Shown: positions 1 to 5,219, numbered from the stretch's first letter. The stretch is 6,147 nt of DNA from Vallitaleaceae bacterium (GCA_027858555.1 JAQICP010000001.1:1-6147), one strand, 5' to 3'. Notes: generated from the sequence alone by a model not told the origin. Made by a program: numbers and translations.

Positions 1-179
1 ATAAAGTGATTATGATAGGTGATAGGAAACATGATATCATAGGCGCTAAGACTGTTGGGGTGGATGCAATTGGTGTTATCTACGGTTATGGCAGTTATGA
101 TGAGTTAGAAAAAGCTGGCGCTGATTACATTGTGGGTAGCGTCAGTGAACTAGAAGCCCTGTTATTAGAGCAATTATAA
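1..179 (+). CDS. HAD-superfamily hydrolase (Gph/phosphoglycolate phosphatase-like), C-terminal part
   Basis: The gene enters from the left edge. The reading frame starts at base 3 and gives 58 residues before TAA at 177-179. The fragment carries HAD motif IV as GDRKHDIIGA, the acidic pair that binds Mg2+, followed by the GVIYGYGSYDEL and GADYIVGSVSEL segments typical of the C-terminus of COG0546 (Gph-like) phosphatases. Such enzymes are cytosolic and hydrolyse small phosphate monoesters such as phosphoglycolate or nucleotides; the actual substrate cannot be read from this piece. Motifs I-III, including the nucleophilic Asp, lie outside the window. The next gene begins 27 nt downstream on the same strand, so co-transcription is possible. 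The family assignment is secure and the substrate unknown. Confidence 0.9.
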   Translation, partial: KVIMIGDRKHDIIGAKTVGVDAIGVIYGYGSYDELEKAGADYIVGSVSELEALLLEQL

Positions 180-206
180 ATCGATGATACCAATACGGAG
201 GTAAGC

Positions 207-1079
207 ATGCGTACTGAAAAGGAAATGATGGACTTAATCATGGGTACGGCCATGAATGATCAGCGCATTCGAGGGGTTATCATGAATGGGTCGAGAACTA
301 ATCCGAATGTTAAAGTAGACTTTTTTCAAGACTTTGACATCGTTTATATTGTGAGAGACTTACCCTCATTTACAGATGATCATAGTTGGATTGATGTGTT
401 TGGAGAGATAATGATACTACAGATGCCAGAGGAAATCACATTGATTCCACCTGACGCGGATGGCCGTTTTATATATCTGATGCAGTTTATGGATGGCAAC
501 CGGATTGATCTCTCCTTAGTGCCAGTCCAGATGGTGGACACGCTGATTGAATCAGATAGTTTAAGTGTATTATTGCTAGATATGGATAATCTATTCAAGC
601 CATTTCCACCTGCCAGTGATAGTGATTATATAGAAAAAACACCTTCTGCAAAAGCATTTTCAGATTGTTGTAACGAATTTTGGTGGGTGAGCACTTATGT
701 GGCCAAAGGCATATGGCGAGAAGAACTTCCCTATGTAAAAGCCAATCTAGATGTCCATGTACGGGATATGTTTATGTTGATGATGACTTGGTATATCGGT
801 GTGACAACCGATTTTTCTGTGGCATCTGGCAAAGACGGCAAGTATTTCAAACAGTATCTTTCACCAGAGATGTGGGAAAAGTTCACTAAAACCTATGCCG
901 ATAGTGATTATAAAGACATATGGCAATCTCTTTTTATCATGTGTGAAATGTTCGAGAACACGGCAATTGAAGTTGCAAGACGGCTAGGTTACGACTATCC
1001 ATATGAAGAGGCAAGACGAGTTTATACGCATTTGAAGCATATAGAAAATCTGCCAAGAGATGCTACTGAGATGTATTGA
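207..1079 (+). CDS. Aminoglycoside 6-adenylyltransferase, ANT(6)/AadK/AadE family
   Basis: The protein has 290 residues, matching the 280-300 usual for ANT(6) enzymes, which transfer AMP from ATP to the 6-hydroxyl of streptomycin and so inactivate it. The nucleotidyltransferase signature is intact: NGSR at 27-30, then FQDFDIVYIV at 40-49 with metal-binding D42 and D44. A third candidate acidic residue, D101, is in NRIDLSL. The C-terminal family segment is also present (NEFWWVSTYVAKGIW at 156-170, then GKDGKYFKQYL around 208-218). The ATG start is fixed by GGAGGT at 197-202, four bases upstream. Many chromosomal members in Gram-positive bacteria are annotated this way without proven resistance, so streptomycin is the family expectation and not shown here. 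It may be co-transcribed with the phosphatase 27 nt upstream. No terminator is seen after it; a 9-bp repeat array starts two bases past the stop. Confidence 0.93.
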   Translation: MRTEKEMMDLIMGTAMNDQRIRGVIMNGSRTNPNVKVDFFQDFDIVYIVRDLPSFTDDHSWIDVFGEIMILQMPEEITLIPPDADGRFIYLMQFMDGNRIDLSLVPVQMVDTLIESDSLSVLLLDMDNLFKPFPPASDSDYIEKTPSAKAFSDCCNEFWWVSTYVAKGIWREELPYVKANLDVHVRDMFMLMMTWYIGVTTDFSVASGKDGKYFKQYLSPEMWEKFTKTYADSDYKDIWQSLFIMCEMFENTAIEVARRLGYDYPYEEARRVYTHLKHIENLPRDATEMY

Positions 1080-1080
1080 T

Positions 1081-1188
1081 TAACACAAAAAGCATGAAAA
1101 GCATAAAAAGTATAAAGAGCGAAAGAACACAAAGAATGCAAAAAATGCAAAGAACACAATAAATGCAATAAACATAACGAACATATTA
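1081..1188. repeat. Degenerate tandem array, 9-bp period, 12 units
   Basis: From 1081 to 1188 the sequence divides without any gap into twelve 9-mers, for example AAGCATGAA, AAGCATAAA, AAGTATAAA, AACACAAAG, AATGCAAAA, AATGCAAAG, AACACAATA and AATGCAATA. The rough consensus is AAYRCAAAR. No two neighbouring units are identical, so this is an old or diverging minisatellite. It fills most of the gap between the ANT(6) gene and the pentapeptide-repeat gene. It is strongly A-rich on the + strand. It contains a 22-codon open frame (1094-1162) without a ribosome binding site, which I do not consider a gene. Role unknown. Confidence 0.8.
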
Positions 1189-1194
1189 ATATGT
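1181..1194. promoter_or_regulatory. 14-bp perfect palindrome upstream of the pentapeptide gene
   Basis: ACATATTAATATGT is a perfect 14-bp palindrome, 52 bases before the ATG at 1247 and overlapping the last 9-bp repeat unit. Its position would suit a dimeric regulator site. The region is AT-rich, however, and I could not place a convincing -35/-10 pair around it, so it may be chance. Confidence 0.3.
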
Positions 1195-1234
1195 GTTTAT
1201 CATATCATACTAAAGTAAATTGCTAATTAATCAT

Positions 1235-1243
1235 AGAGGTGAG
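1235..1243 (+). promoter_or_regulatory. Ribosome binding site deciding the start of the pentapeptide-repeat gene
   Basis: AGAGGTGAG precedes ATG 1247 by three bases, with the AGAGG core eight bases from the start. The frame is open further upstream to a TTG at 1220, but that start would place this site inside the coding sequence and has no site of its own. The start at 1247 is therefore preferred. Confidence 0.75.
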
Positions 1244-1246
1244 TAC

Positions 1247-1855
1247 ATGTTACCAATCGAAAGTAACGCAGAATATATAGACACCAGTTTTAATGAAGTC
1301 GAATTAAGGGATGCTATTATCAATAAAAGTAGATTCACCAATTGCACATTTCGAGGTGCAGATATGGAAGAATCAAGTTTTGTAGGTTGTGAGTTTACAG
1401 GCTGCAATTTTAAGTTAGCACGCCTTAATGTCTGCGAGATGAGAAGTTCCGCATTCCTTAATTGCAACTTTGGGATTGCCAGTTTGTTCGGATCAAATTT
1501 CATCGATTGTAAGATGGTTGGTTCAACTTTTGAAGAGACTAATATGATAGGTGTGGAGATCAAGAGAGGTAATTGGTCGTACACCAATCTTAAAAATCAT
1601 AGTTTTAAAAATGGGGATTTAACCGAGATAGATTTTACATATGCAGATTTTACGGGTTGTAATCTTGAAAAAGCAGTATTTACAGGTTCAACCCTCAAGA
1701 ATGCTAATCTAGCTGTCTGTAAATTAAAGGGCTGCGATTTTAGAGGTGCCATTTTAGATGGGGTTAATCTAGCCGAACTGAATCTATTGCATGTTAAACT
1801 AGATGTCGTTCATTGTATATTACTAGCCATGTCACTGGGTGCAAAAGTAGAATAG
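1247..1855 (+). CDS. Pentapeptide-repeat protein, Qnr/MfpA-like
   Basis: The protein has 202 residues from ATG 1247. A hydrophobic centre residue (F, L, M, I or W) falls on every fifth position from F15 to L185, giving about 35 pentads in unbroken register, such as RGADM, VGCEF, TGCNF, TGCNL, KNANL and KGCDF. This predicts a right-handed quadrilateral beta-helix of nearly nine coils. The end, VKLDVVHCILLAMSLGAKVE, resembles the C-terminal dimerisation segment of Qnr proteins (VKLD, then a helix, then LG..V). Qnr and MfpA proteins mimic DNA and bind gyrase or topoisomerase IV, protecting them from quinolones or toxins. That role is inferred here. The register break expected for Qnr loops is absent, which is closer to MfpA. 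W110 is the one aromatic exception at a centre position. A soluble cytosolic protein is expected. A general pentapeptide protein with another partner remains possible. Confidence 0.85.
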   Translation: MLPIESNAEYIDTSFNEVELRDAIINKSRFTNCTFRGADMEESSFVGCEFTGCNFKLARLNVCEMRSSAFLNCNFGIASLFGSNFIDCKMVGSTFEETNMIGVEIKRGNWSYTNLKNHSFKNGDLTEIDFTYADFTGCNLEKAVFTGSTLKNANLAVCKLKGCDFRGAILDGVNLAELNLLHVKLDVVHCILLAMSLGAKVE

Positions 1856-1953
1856 TGTGCTTTGGTAGACAGGTGGATTAAGATAAGTTCTATGTTTAAT
1901 AGACGAACAATAAGTCGTAAAGCATAGAAAGCAATGCTAATTGGAGAGTGATT

Positions 1954-2475
1954 ATGATGAGACCCAAAAAGATTGTGATTCACGATAAGATGCAAGAAGG
2001 TTTTTATTATCTGACTGAAGAAGAGGGACAGAATCTATCACCAGCGGATTATCCGGATTTTAAACCAGAACTTACACCATTTGAGATGCTAGAACTAGGT
2101 GTTTTTGGGGGTAAATATATGACAGACTGTAGGGATGAATTTCCCACCTCCTGGTTTGAAAAGGCTAAATTATCTCCCTTATATAAAGACGTTAGTTTGA
2201 ATTATTTTAAAGTAGATGCGTCCTTACCACTAGCCCACTGGCAAAACAAGGGTTGGATTCATCCAGCTGACCCAAGGGGTTGGTTTCAATGGTATTGTCG
2301 TTACTACTATGGTAGAAGATTACCAGAAGAAGACATACGCCAGATCAAAAGATGGCGTGCAATCAGTAGGCATAGTGGTGCAATAAGAAAGAACTGCCAT
2401 CCCATGGATCTGTCATGCAGGCAAAAACAACGGCAAGCGCTGTTGCACTGGGCATACGACAGTAGGAAAATCTAG
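1954..2475 (+). CDS. Conserved protein of unknown function (HWAYDSRK C-terminus)
   Basis: The protein has 173 residues from ATG 1954, chosen because GGAGAG at 1943-1948 lies just upstream; the next ATG (1957) and a GTG at 1948 are in frame but less well placed. No catalytic family can be named. It has blocks that look highly constrained: GVFGGKYMTDC (49-59), WIHPADPRGWFQWYCRYY (101-118), RQIKRWRA (129-136) and RQALLHWAYDSRKI (160-173). I recall this pattern from uncharacterised bacterial and fungal proteins of similar length, so the gene is real and widespread, but I know of no established function. It is soluble, rich in Trp, Tyr and Arg, and has cysteines at 59, 115, 148 and 155. The Arg/Lys-rich C-terminal half could suit nucleic-acid or phosphate binding; that is speculation. 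It lies 98 nt after the pentapeptide gene and ends before the shared hairpin. Confidence 0.85.
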   Translation: MMRPKKIVIHDKMQEGFYYLTEEEGQNLSPADYPDFKPELTPFEMLELGVFGGKYMTDCRDEFPTSWFEKAKLSPLYKDVSLNYFKVDASLPLAHWQNKGWIHPADPRGWFQWYCRYYYGRRLPEEDIRQIKRWRAISRHSGAIRKNCHPMDLSCRQKQRQALLHWAYDSRKI

Positions 2476-2545
2476 GTACCAGAAACCATAGATCAGGGCG
2501 ATAGACTAGATGTCTAGAGGTCCATAACTAAAAGCATATATCTAA

Positions 2546-2586
2546 AAGCGACTTACTATAGAATCAGATTCTATAGTAAGTCGCTT
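2546..2586. terminator. Bidirectional hairpin terminator between convergent genes
   Basis: Two 20-base arms (2546-2565 and 2567-2586) are exact reverse complements around a single A at 2566, so a long stem forms with only the tip open. The hairpin lies 70 nt past the stop of the + strand gene and 47 nt past the stop of the heliorhodopsin gene. Read on the - strand it is followed by TTTT; on the + strand it is followed by the T-rich CTTATATCTTTATATA. Position and structure fit a terminator used by both genes, better for the - strand. The stem is AT-rich apart from GCGAC near the base. Confidence 0.8.
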
Positions 2587-2633
2587 CTTATATCTTTATA
2601 TACTTTTGTAAACTCAAACTTACAGGTATAATT

Positions 2634-3416
2634 CTAGGTTGGCTGCATAACACCTGAGAAAACTAGCCAAGCAAGTACAGTTTTAGCAACTAGACTCAGA
2701 ACAATATATGTACGTTCTCCGTAAATGTAGTTAGCCCATTTGCCAACTTTTTTATATTGCAAGATCATGTTGATTGGGAACAGGTTAAAAAATACAAAAT
2801 AGGAACCGACGATAGCATAAACAAACCAAGGTACTTCGGATGGGTCAGCATTACCAAATGCATAAAGTAGAATGACAATCCAAGGACCGATGCCTGCTAC
2901 AGAACCAAATATAAAAGCGCTCCAGTCAGTCTTAGTTGTATATTGATTGATTTTCTCCATCAATAGACCAAATAAATTCATTGATGCATTAAGTAAGAAT
3001 ATGGCAATTAGTGCACCAATATCATACACACCAAATAACAAGGCAATCAGTATGATCATTAATGATGAACTTAGCGCATACTCATACCATCTAAAATAGT
3101 TAACCCCTTTTTCAATACCGTCATTGTAGATTTTGTTTGTTTTCGGAGCTGCGATAATGAAATGTGCTATAGCTGACATAAATAGGAATACAGAAACAAG
3201 AATACCAAATGGAACCTTGCCTATACTGTCGGTGTTAGTGATTAATCGCATCTGAGTTGTATCGAATTGGAGGAAGTAGCTCATCAGAGGCAACTTAAAA
3301 TTAGCAACTTTGTCAACTGTTAATGCAAAGGTCAGCATAAGCCCTCCTTGCACAAAATGCAGTAAGCCCATAATGATATTGAATCTTCGAAGTGAATGTG
3401 TATTAATATTTTTCAT
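2634..3416 (-). CDS. Heliorhodopsin (retinal-binding, seven-helix photoreceptor)
   Basis: The protein has 260 residues and seven hydrophobic helices at about 11-33, 68-90, 107-129, 131-154, 164-187, 196-220 and 235-256. Helix 7 reads SLVAKTVLAW, with K245 as the retinal Schiff-base lysine. Helix 3 reads RWYEYALSSS, with E112 as the counterion. The spacing of E112, S241 and K245, and histidines H20 (MGLLH) and H85 (SAIAH), match the known heliorhodopsin 48C12 layout from memory (E107, S237, K241, H23, H80). Further family marks are NASMNLFGLLMEK and NMILQYKKVGKW. There is no signal peptide, and the basic N-terminus fits the inverted topology of the family. Heliorhodopsins are not efficient ion pumps and are thought to act as slow light sensors or regulators of partner proteins. 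No retinal synthesis gene is in the window. The start at 3416 is set by its ribosome binding site, although the frame opens at a TTG at 3431. The gene stands alone, with its own promoter and terminator. Confidence 0.96.
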   Translation of the reverse strand: MKNINTHSLRRFNIIMGLLHFVQGGLMLTFALTVDKVANFKLPLMSYFLQFDTTQMRLITNTDSIGKVPFGILVSVFLFMSAIAHFIIAAPKTNKIYNDGIEKGVNYFRWYEYALSSSLMIILIALLFGVYDIGALIAIFLLNASMNLFGLLMEKINQYTTKTDWSAFIFGSVAGIGPWIVILLYAFGNADPSEVPWFVYAIVGSYFVFFNLFPINMILQYKKVGKWANYIYGERTYIVLSLVAKTVLAWLVFSGVMQPT

Positions 3417-3421
3417 AAATA

Positions 3422-3428
3422 CTCCTTT
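3422..3428 (-). promoter_or_regulatory. Ribosome binding site deciding the heliorhodopsin start
   Basis: On the - strand AAAGGAG lies five bases before ATG 3416. An upstream in-frame TTG at 3431 would add five residues, but this site would then fall inside the coding sequence, so ATG 3416 is the start. Confidence 0.85.
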
Positions 3429-3469
3429 CAAATAATTGATGATGATAGCCTGAATTTTTAATTAATTAT

Positions 3470-3498
3470 ATAATATCACACAACGTGATAAAGCGCAA
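3470..3498 (-). promoter_or_regulatory. Putative sigma-A-type promoter of the heliorhodopsin gene
   Basis: On the - strand TTGCGC (3498-3493) and TATTAT (3475-3470) are separated by exactly 17 bases. The -10 matches the consensus at five of six positions and the -35 at four of six. Transcription would start near 3463, giving a leader of roughly 45-50 nt before the ribosome binding site and ATG 3416. Confidence 0.6.
3474..3490. promoter_or_regulatory. Candidate operator: 6-bp dyad in the heliorhodopsin promoter spacer
   Basis: TATCACACAACGTGATA has 6-bp arms (TATCAC and GTGATA) around 5 bases. It fills nearly the whole -35/-10 spacer and touches the -10 box. A repressor bound here would block polymerase, and a MerR-like activator is another possibility. 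I cannot assign the dyad to a known regulator. Confidence 0.45.
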
Positions 3499-3554
3499 TC
3501 ATAAATGAGAAATATTATCAAATAAATTATTGGTCATAAATAGCAACAGAAAAT

Positions 3555-3706
3555 GTAATGTTGACCGTAGTAAAACCGCAATACTAACTGCAATACTAAC
3601 TGCAATAGTAACTGTAGTAAAAACGCAATAGTGAGTGAATAATAACCACAATAATAACCGCAATAATAACCATGATACTAACTGTAATACTAACTTCAGT
3701 ACCAAC
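3555..3706. repeat. Degenerate tandem array, 11-12-bp period, about 13 units
   Basis: The stretch divides into thirteen units, nine of 12 bp and four of 11 bp. Examples are GCAATACTAACT (twice in a row at 3578-3601), GCAATAGTAACT, ACAATAATAACC, GCAATAATAACC, ATGATACTAACT and GTAATACTAACT, with 11-mers such as GTAGTAAAACC. The rough consensus is GYAATAMTAACY. The array lies between the heliorhodopsin promoter and the promoters proposed for the HD gene, in the divergent region. A reverse-strand open frame through it encodes only a low-complexity Leu/Val/Ser/Ala string, which is a by-product of the repeats. The rest of the non-coding stretch 3417-3860 holds the promoter elements listed separately. 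Confidence 0.8.
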
Positions 3707-3714
3707 ATAAGTAA

Positions 3715-3743
3715 TTGTTTCTGAGGTCTATTGTTTTCATAAT
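3715..3743 (+). promoter_or_regulatory. Possible upstream promoter of the HD-Nudix genes
   Basis: TTGTTT (3715-3720) and CATAAT (3738-3743) are 17 bases apart. The -10 is good and the -35 weak. It is a competing or additional choice to the promoter at 3751-3779. Confidence 0.3.
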
Positions 3744-3750
3744 ATATGAC

Positions 3751-3779
3751 GTGACTAGGACAAAAAAGTTATATATATT
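3751..3779 (+). promoter_or_regulatory. Putative promoter of the HD-Nudix genes
   Basis: GTGACT (3751-3756, four of six to TTGACA) and TATATT (3774-3779, five of six to TATAAT) are separated by 17 bases. Transcription would start near 3786, leaving a leader of about 75 nt before ATG 3861. No riboswitch-like fold was recognised in this leader. Confidence 0.45.
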
Positions 3780-3860
3780 TTATAGGGATTGTTTAAAACC
3801 CATGTGAATAATGGTATGATAGGGAAAAGGTTAATCAGATACCCACAAGAAAGGTATAAT

Positions 3861-4547
3861 ATGAAAAAGACAAGTTATGATACCATAGAAAAATATATGC
3901 TTACCTGCATGACAGACAGTGCCCACGATTGTCAACATATCTATAGAGTCTTGTATTACGCCATTGATCTCGCTATTGATTATAAAGCGGTGGTTGATAT
4001 GAAAGTGCTGATTGCAGCAGCGTTATTACATGATATTGGCAGAGATGCCCAGTTTAAGGATAGTAGCTGTGACCATGCCTTAGTAGGTGGAAAGATGGCT
4101 TATGACTTTTTAATCAGTGCTGGATGGGATGATGCGAATGCGCATCATGTTAGAGCAGCTATCGAAACCCATCGTTATAGAAATGATAATATGCCAGCAA
4201 CCATAGAGGCTAAGATACTCTTTGATGCAGACAAACTAGATGTGACCGGAGCGGTTGGTATTGCAAGAACCATAGCCTATAAAGGCCAGGTTGCCCAACC
4301 AATGTACTCAGTGGATATGGAGGGTCAAGTATTACCAGGCAGTGATGATGAACCAGCTTCTTTCTTCCATGAATATAATTGGAAACTCAAAAAAATCTAC
4401 GACCGATTCTACACAAAAAAAGCTGAAAAGATAGCAAAAGAACAACAAAAAGCCAGTGAAGTATTTTATAAAAGCATGCTTGAAGAAGTGGAGCGCAATC
4501 ATAATAATGGGCTAAATCAATTGAAAGCAGTCCTTATTAATGGGTAG
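3861..4547 (+). CDS. HD-domain phosphohydrolase, YedJ/YpgQ-type
   Basis: The protein has 228 residues from ATG 3861, chosen because AGAAAGG at 3848-3854 lies six bases upstream; the frame runs back to a TTG at 3789 that has no ribosome binding site. The HD metal site is complete: H26 (CQHIYRV), H57-D58 (ALLHDIG) and D124 (FDADKLD), with additional conserved H72 and H104 (IETHRY). The block DADKLDVTGAVGIARTIAY at 122-140 is characteristic of the YedJ/YpgQ branch. B. subtilis YpgQ has been described as a metal-dependent nucleotide pyrophosphohydrolase, so hydrolysis of nucleotides or related phosphate esters in the cytosol is likely; the exact substrate is unknown. The C-terminal 50 residues (KKIYDRFYTKKAEKIAKEQQ and on) are a charged helix. 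The Nudix gene follows after 37 nt, indicating an operon. Confidence 0.9.
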   Translation: MKKTSYDTIEKYMLTCMTDSAHDCQHIYRVLYYAIDLAIDYKAVVDMKVLIAAALLHDIGRDAQFKDSSCDHALVGGKMAYDFLISAGWDDANAHHVRAAIETHRYRNDNMPATIEAKILFDADKLDVTGAVGIARTIAYKGQVAQPMYSVDMEGQVLPGSDDEPASFFHEYNWKLKKIYDRFYTKKAEKIAKEQQKASEVFYKSMLEEVERNHNNGLNQLKAVLING

Positions 4548-4584
4548 ATAATCGATTAATGAGAAACCAGATAGAGGAGCGTAT

Positions 4585-5094
4585 ATGTTTAATAAAGTGT
4601 TTGGCATGTTAACGAGGGAAAACTATGTGGATGTATTAACAAGAGTAGCAGTTAGAGCAGTTATAAGTAAAGACAATAAAGTACTCATGATTCATAACAA
4701 CAAAGGTGATTATAAGTTTCCAGGTGGTGGGATTGAAACTGGAGAAAGCCATCAAGAGACATTAGAGCGTGAAGTTCGCGAAGAAAGTGGTTATAGCATT
4801 CAGGGTAGTACATGTTTAATGGGCTCAGTCATAGAGAGAAGGATAGATCAGCTTGACTGTGATAGACTTTTCGAGATGGAATCCTTTTACTATAGTTGCC
4901 AGATAGGTGACACCCAAGAGGAACAGATGCTTGATGCATACGAAGAAGATCTTGAAATGAAGCCCATGTGGGTGACATTAGATGAGGCCATAACCAATAA
5001 TGAGAACTTACGCCATGAAAATACCAATCATTGGATTGAGAGAGAATTATATGTGTTAAAAGTCTTAAGGGATAAGGATAAGGATAAGGACTGA
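4585..5094 (+). CDS. Nudix hydrolase
   Basis: The protein has 169 residues with a complete Nudix box at 48-70: G48, then E54, then REVREESGY (62-70), with catalytic E63, E66 and E67. The N-terminal strand VLTRVAVRAVISKDNKVLMI is the usual fold opening. Nudix enzymes hydrolyse nucleoside diphosphates linked to another group, such as damaged nucleotides, ADP-ribose or dinucleoside polyphosphates. The box alone does not give the substrate. The start has AGAGGAG at 4573-4579, five bases upstream. The protein ends in an odd DKDKDKD tail encoded by GATAAG repeats, just where a GNAT remnant begins. The native C-terminus may therefore have been altered by the rearrangement. It is probably co-transcribed with the HD phosphohydrolase, another phosphate-ester hydrolase. 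Confidence 0.93.
   Translation: MFNKVFGMLTRENYVDVLTRVAVRAVISKDNKVLMIHNNKGDYKFPGGGIETGESHQETLEREVREESGYSIQGSTCLMGSVIERRIDQLDCDRLFEMESFYYSCQIGDTQEEQMLDAYEEDLEMKPMWVTLDEAITNNENLRHENTNHWIERELYVLKVLRDKDKDKD
5071..5090 (+). repeat. GATAAG hexanucleotide repeat at the end of the Nudix gene
   Basis: Three perfect GATAAG units (5071-5088) plus a partial fourth encode the terminal Asp-Lys repeat of the Nudix protein. Such short tandems are prone to slippage in units of two codons, so tail length may vary without changing frame. The tract touches the start of the GNAT remnant. Confidence 0.8.
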
Positions 5095-5219
5095 TTTTCA
5101 TTGATGAAAATCAAATGTTGAAAAACTGGTATTTAGCCTATGGATTTGAGTTTACTGTGATAAAAAAATATGAGCACTTATCGTTTACGGTGTGTTTGAT
5201 GTTAAAGGATATAGCATAA
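5088..5219 (+). pseudogene. GNAT acetyltransferase remnant, C-terminal piece only
   Basis: Read from 5088, a frame different from the Nudix gene encodes about 43 residues ending at TAA 5217-5219. They include LIFIDENQMLKNWYLAYGFE followed by a KKYEHLSFTVCLM segment. This is the classic end of a GNAT N-acetyltransferase: N..LKNWY...GFE, then K.FEHLPFTVC.M. The N-terminal part with the acetyl-CoA pyrophosphate loop is missing, and upstream the frame closes at TAA 5085-5087 inside the Nudix tail. An ATG exists at 5115 but has no good ribosome binding site. I read this as a deletion remnant. Its last base overlaps the ATG of the next GNAT gene (TAATG). Confidence 0.7.
5092..5113. repeat. 10-bp-arm inverted repeat at the Nudix stop codon
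   Basis: TGATTTTCAT (5092-5101) and ATGAAAATCA (5104-5113) are exact reverse complements around TG. The left arm begins with the Nudix TGA stop. No T-run follows on the + strand, so this is a poor intrinsic terminator. It may protect the 3' end of the message, or be a chance feature of the GNAT remnant or its deletion junction. Confidence 0.55.

Noticed and set aside
1094..1162. Small open frame of 22 codons in the 9-bp array with a Lys-Ser-Ile / Arg-Met-Gln pattern.
   Set aside because: No ribosome binding site; the pattern is simply the 9-bp DNA period read as three codons.
1231..1587. Reverse-strand open frame of 118 codons opposite the pentapeptide gene.
   Set aside because: It is a shadow of the repeat-coded gene; no ribosome binding site and no recognisable protein features.
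1891..1926. Imperfect hairpin (CTATGTTTA pairing with TAAAGCATAG) between the pentapeptide gene and the HWAYDSRK gene.
   Set aside because: The stem is bulged and weak with no T-run, so I do not call a terminator.
3555..3706. CRISPR-like appearance of the repeats upstream of heliorhodopsin.
   Set aside because: Units are only 11-12 bp, directly adjacent, degenerate and without spacers; no cas genes are present.
3499..3708. Reverse-strand open frame of 69 codons rich in Leu, Val, Ser and Ala, resembling a small membrane protein.
   Set aside because: It translates the 12-bp tandem array, has no ribosome binding site, and its composition follows the repeat unit.
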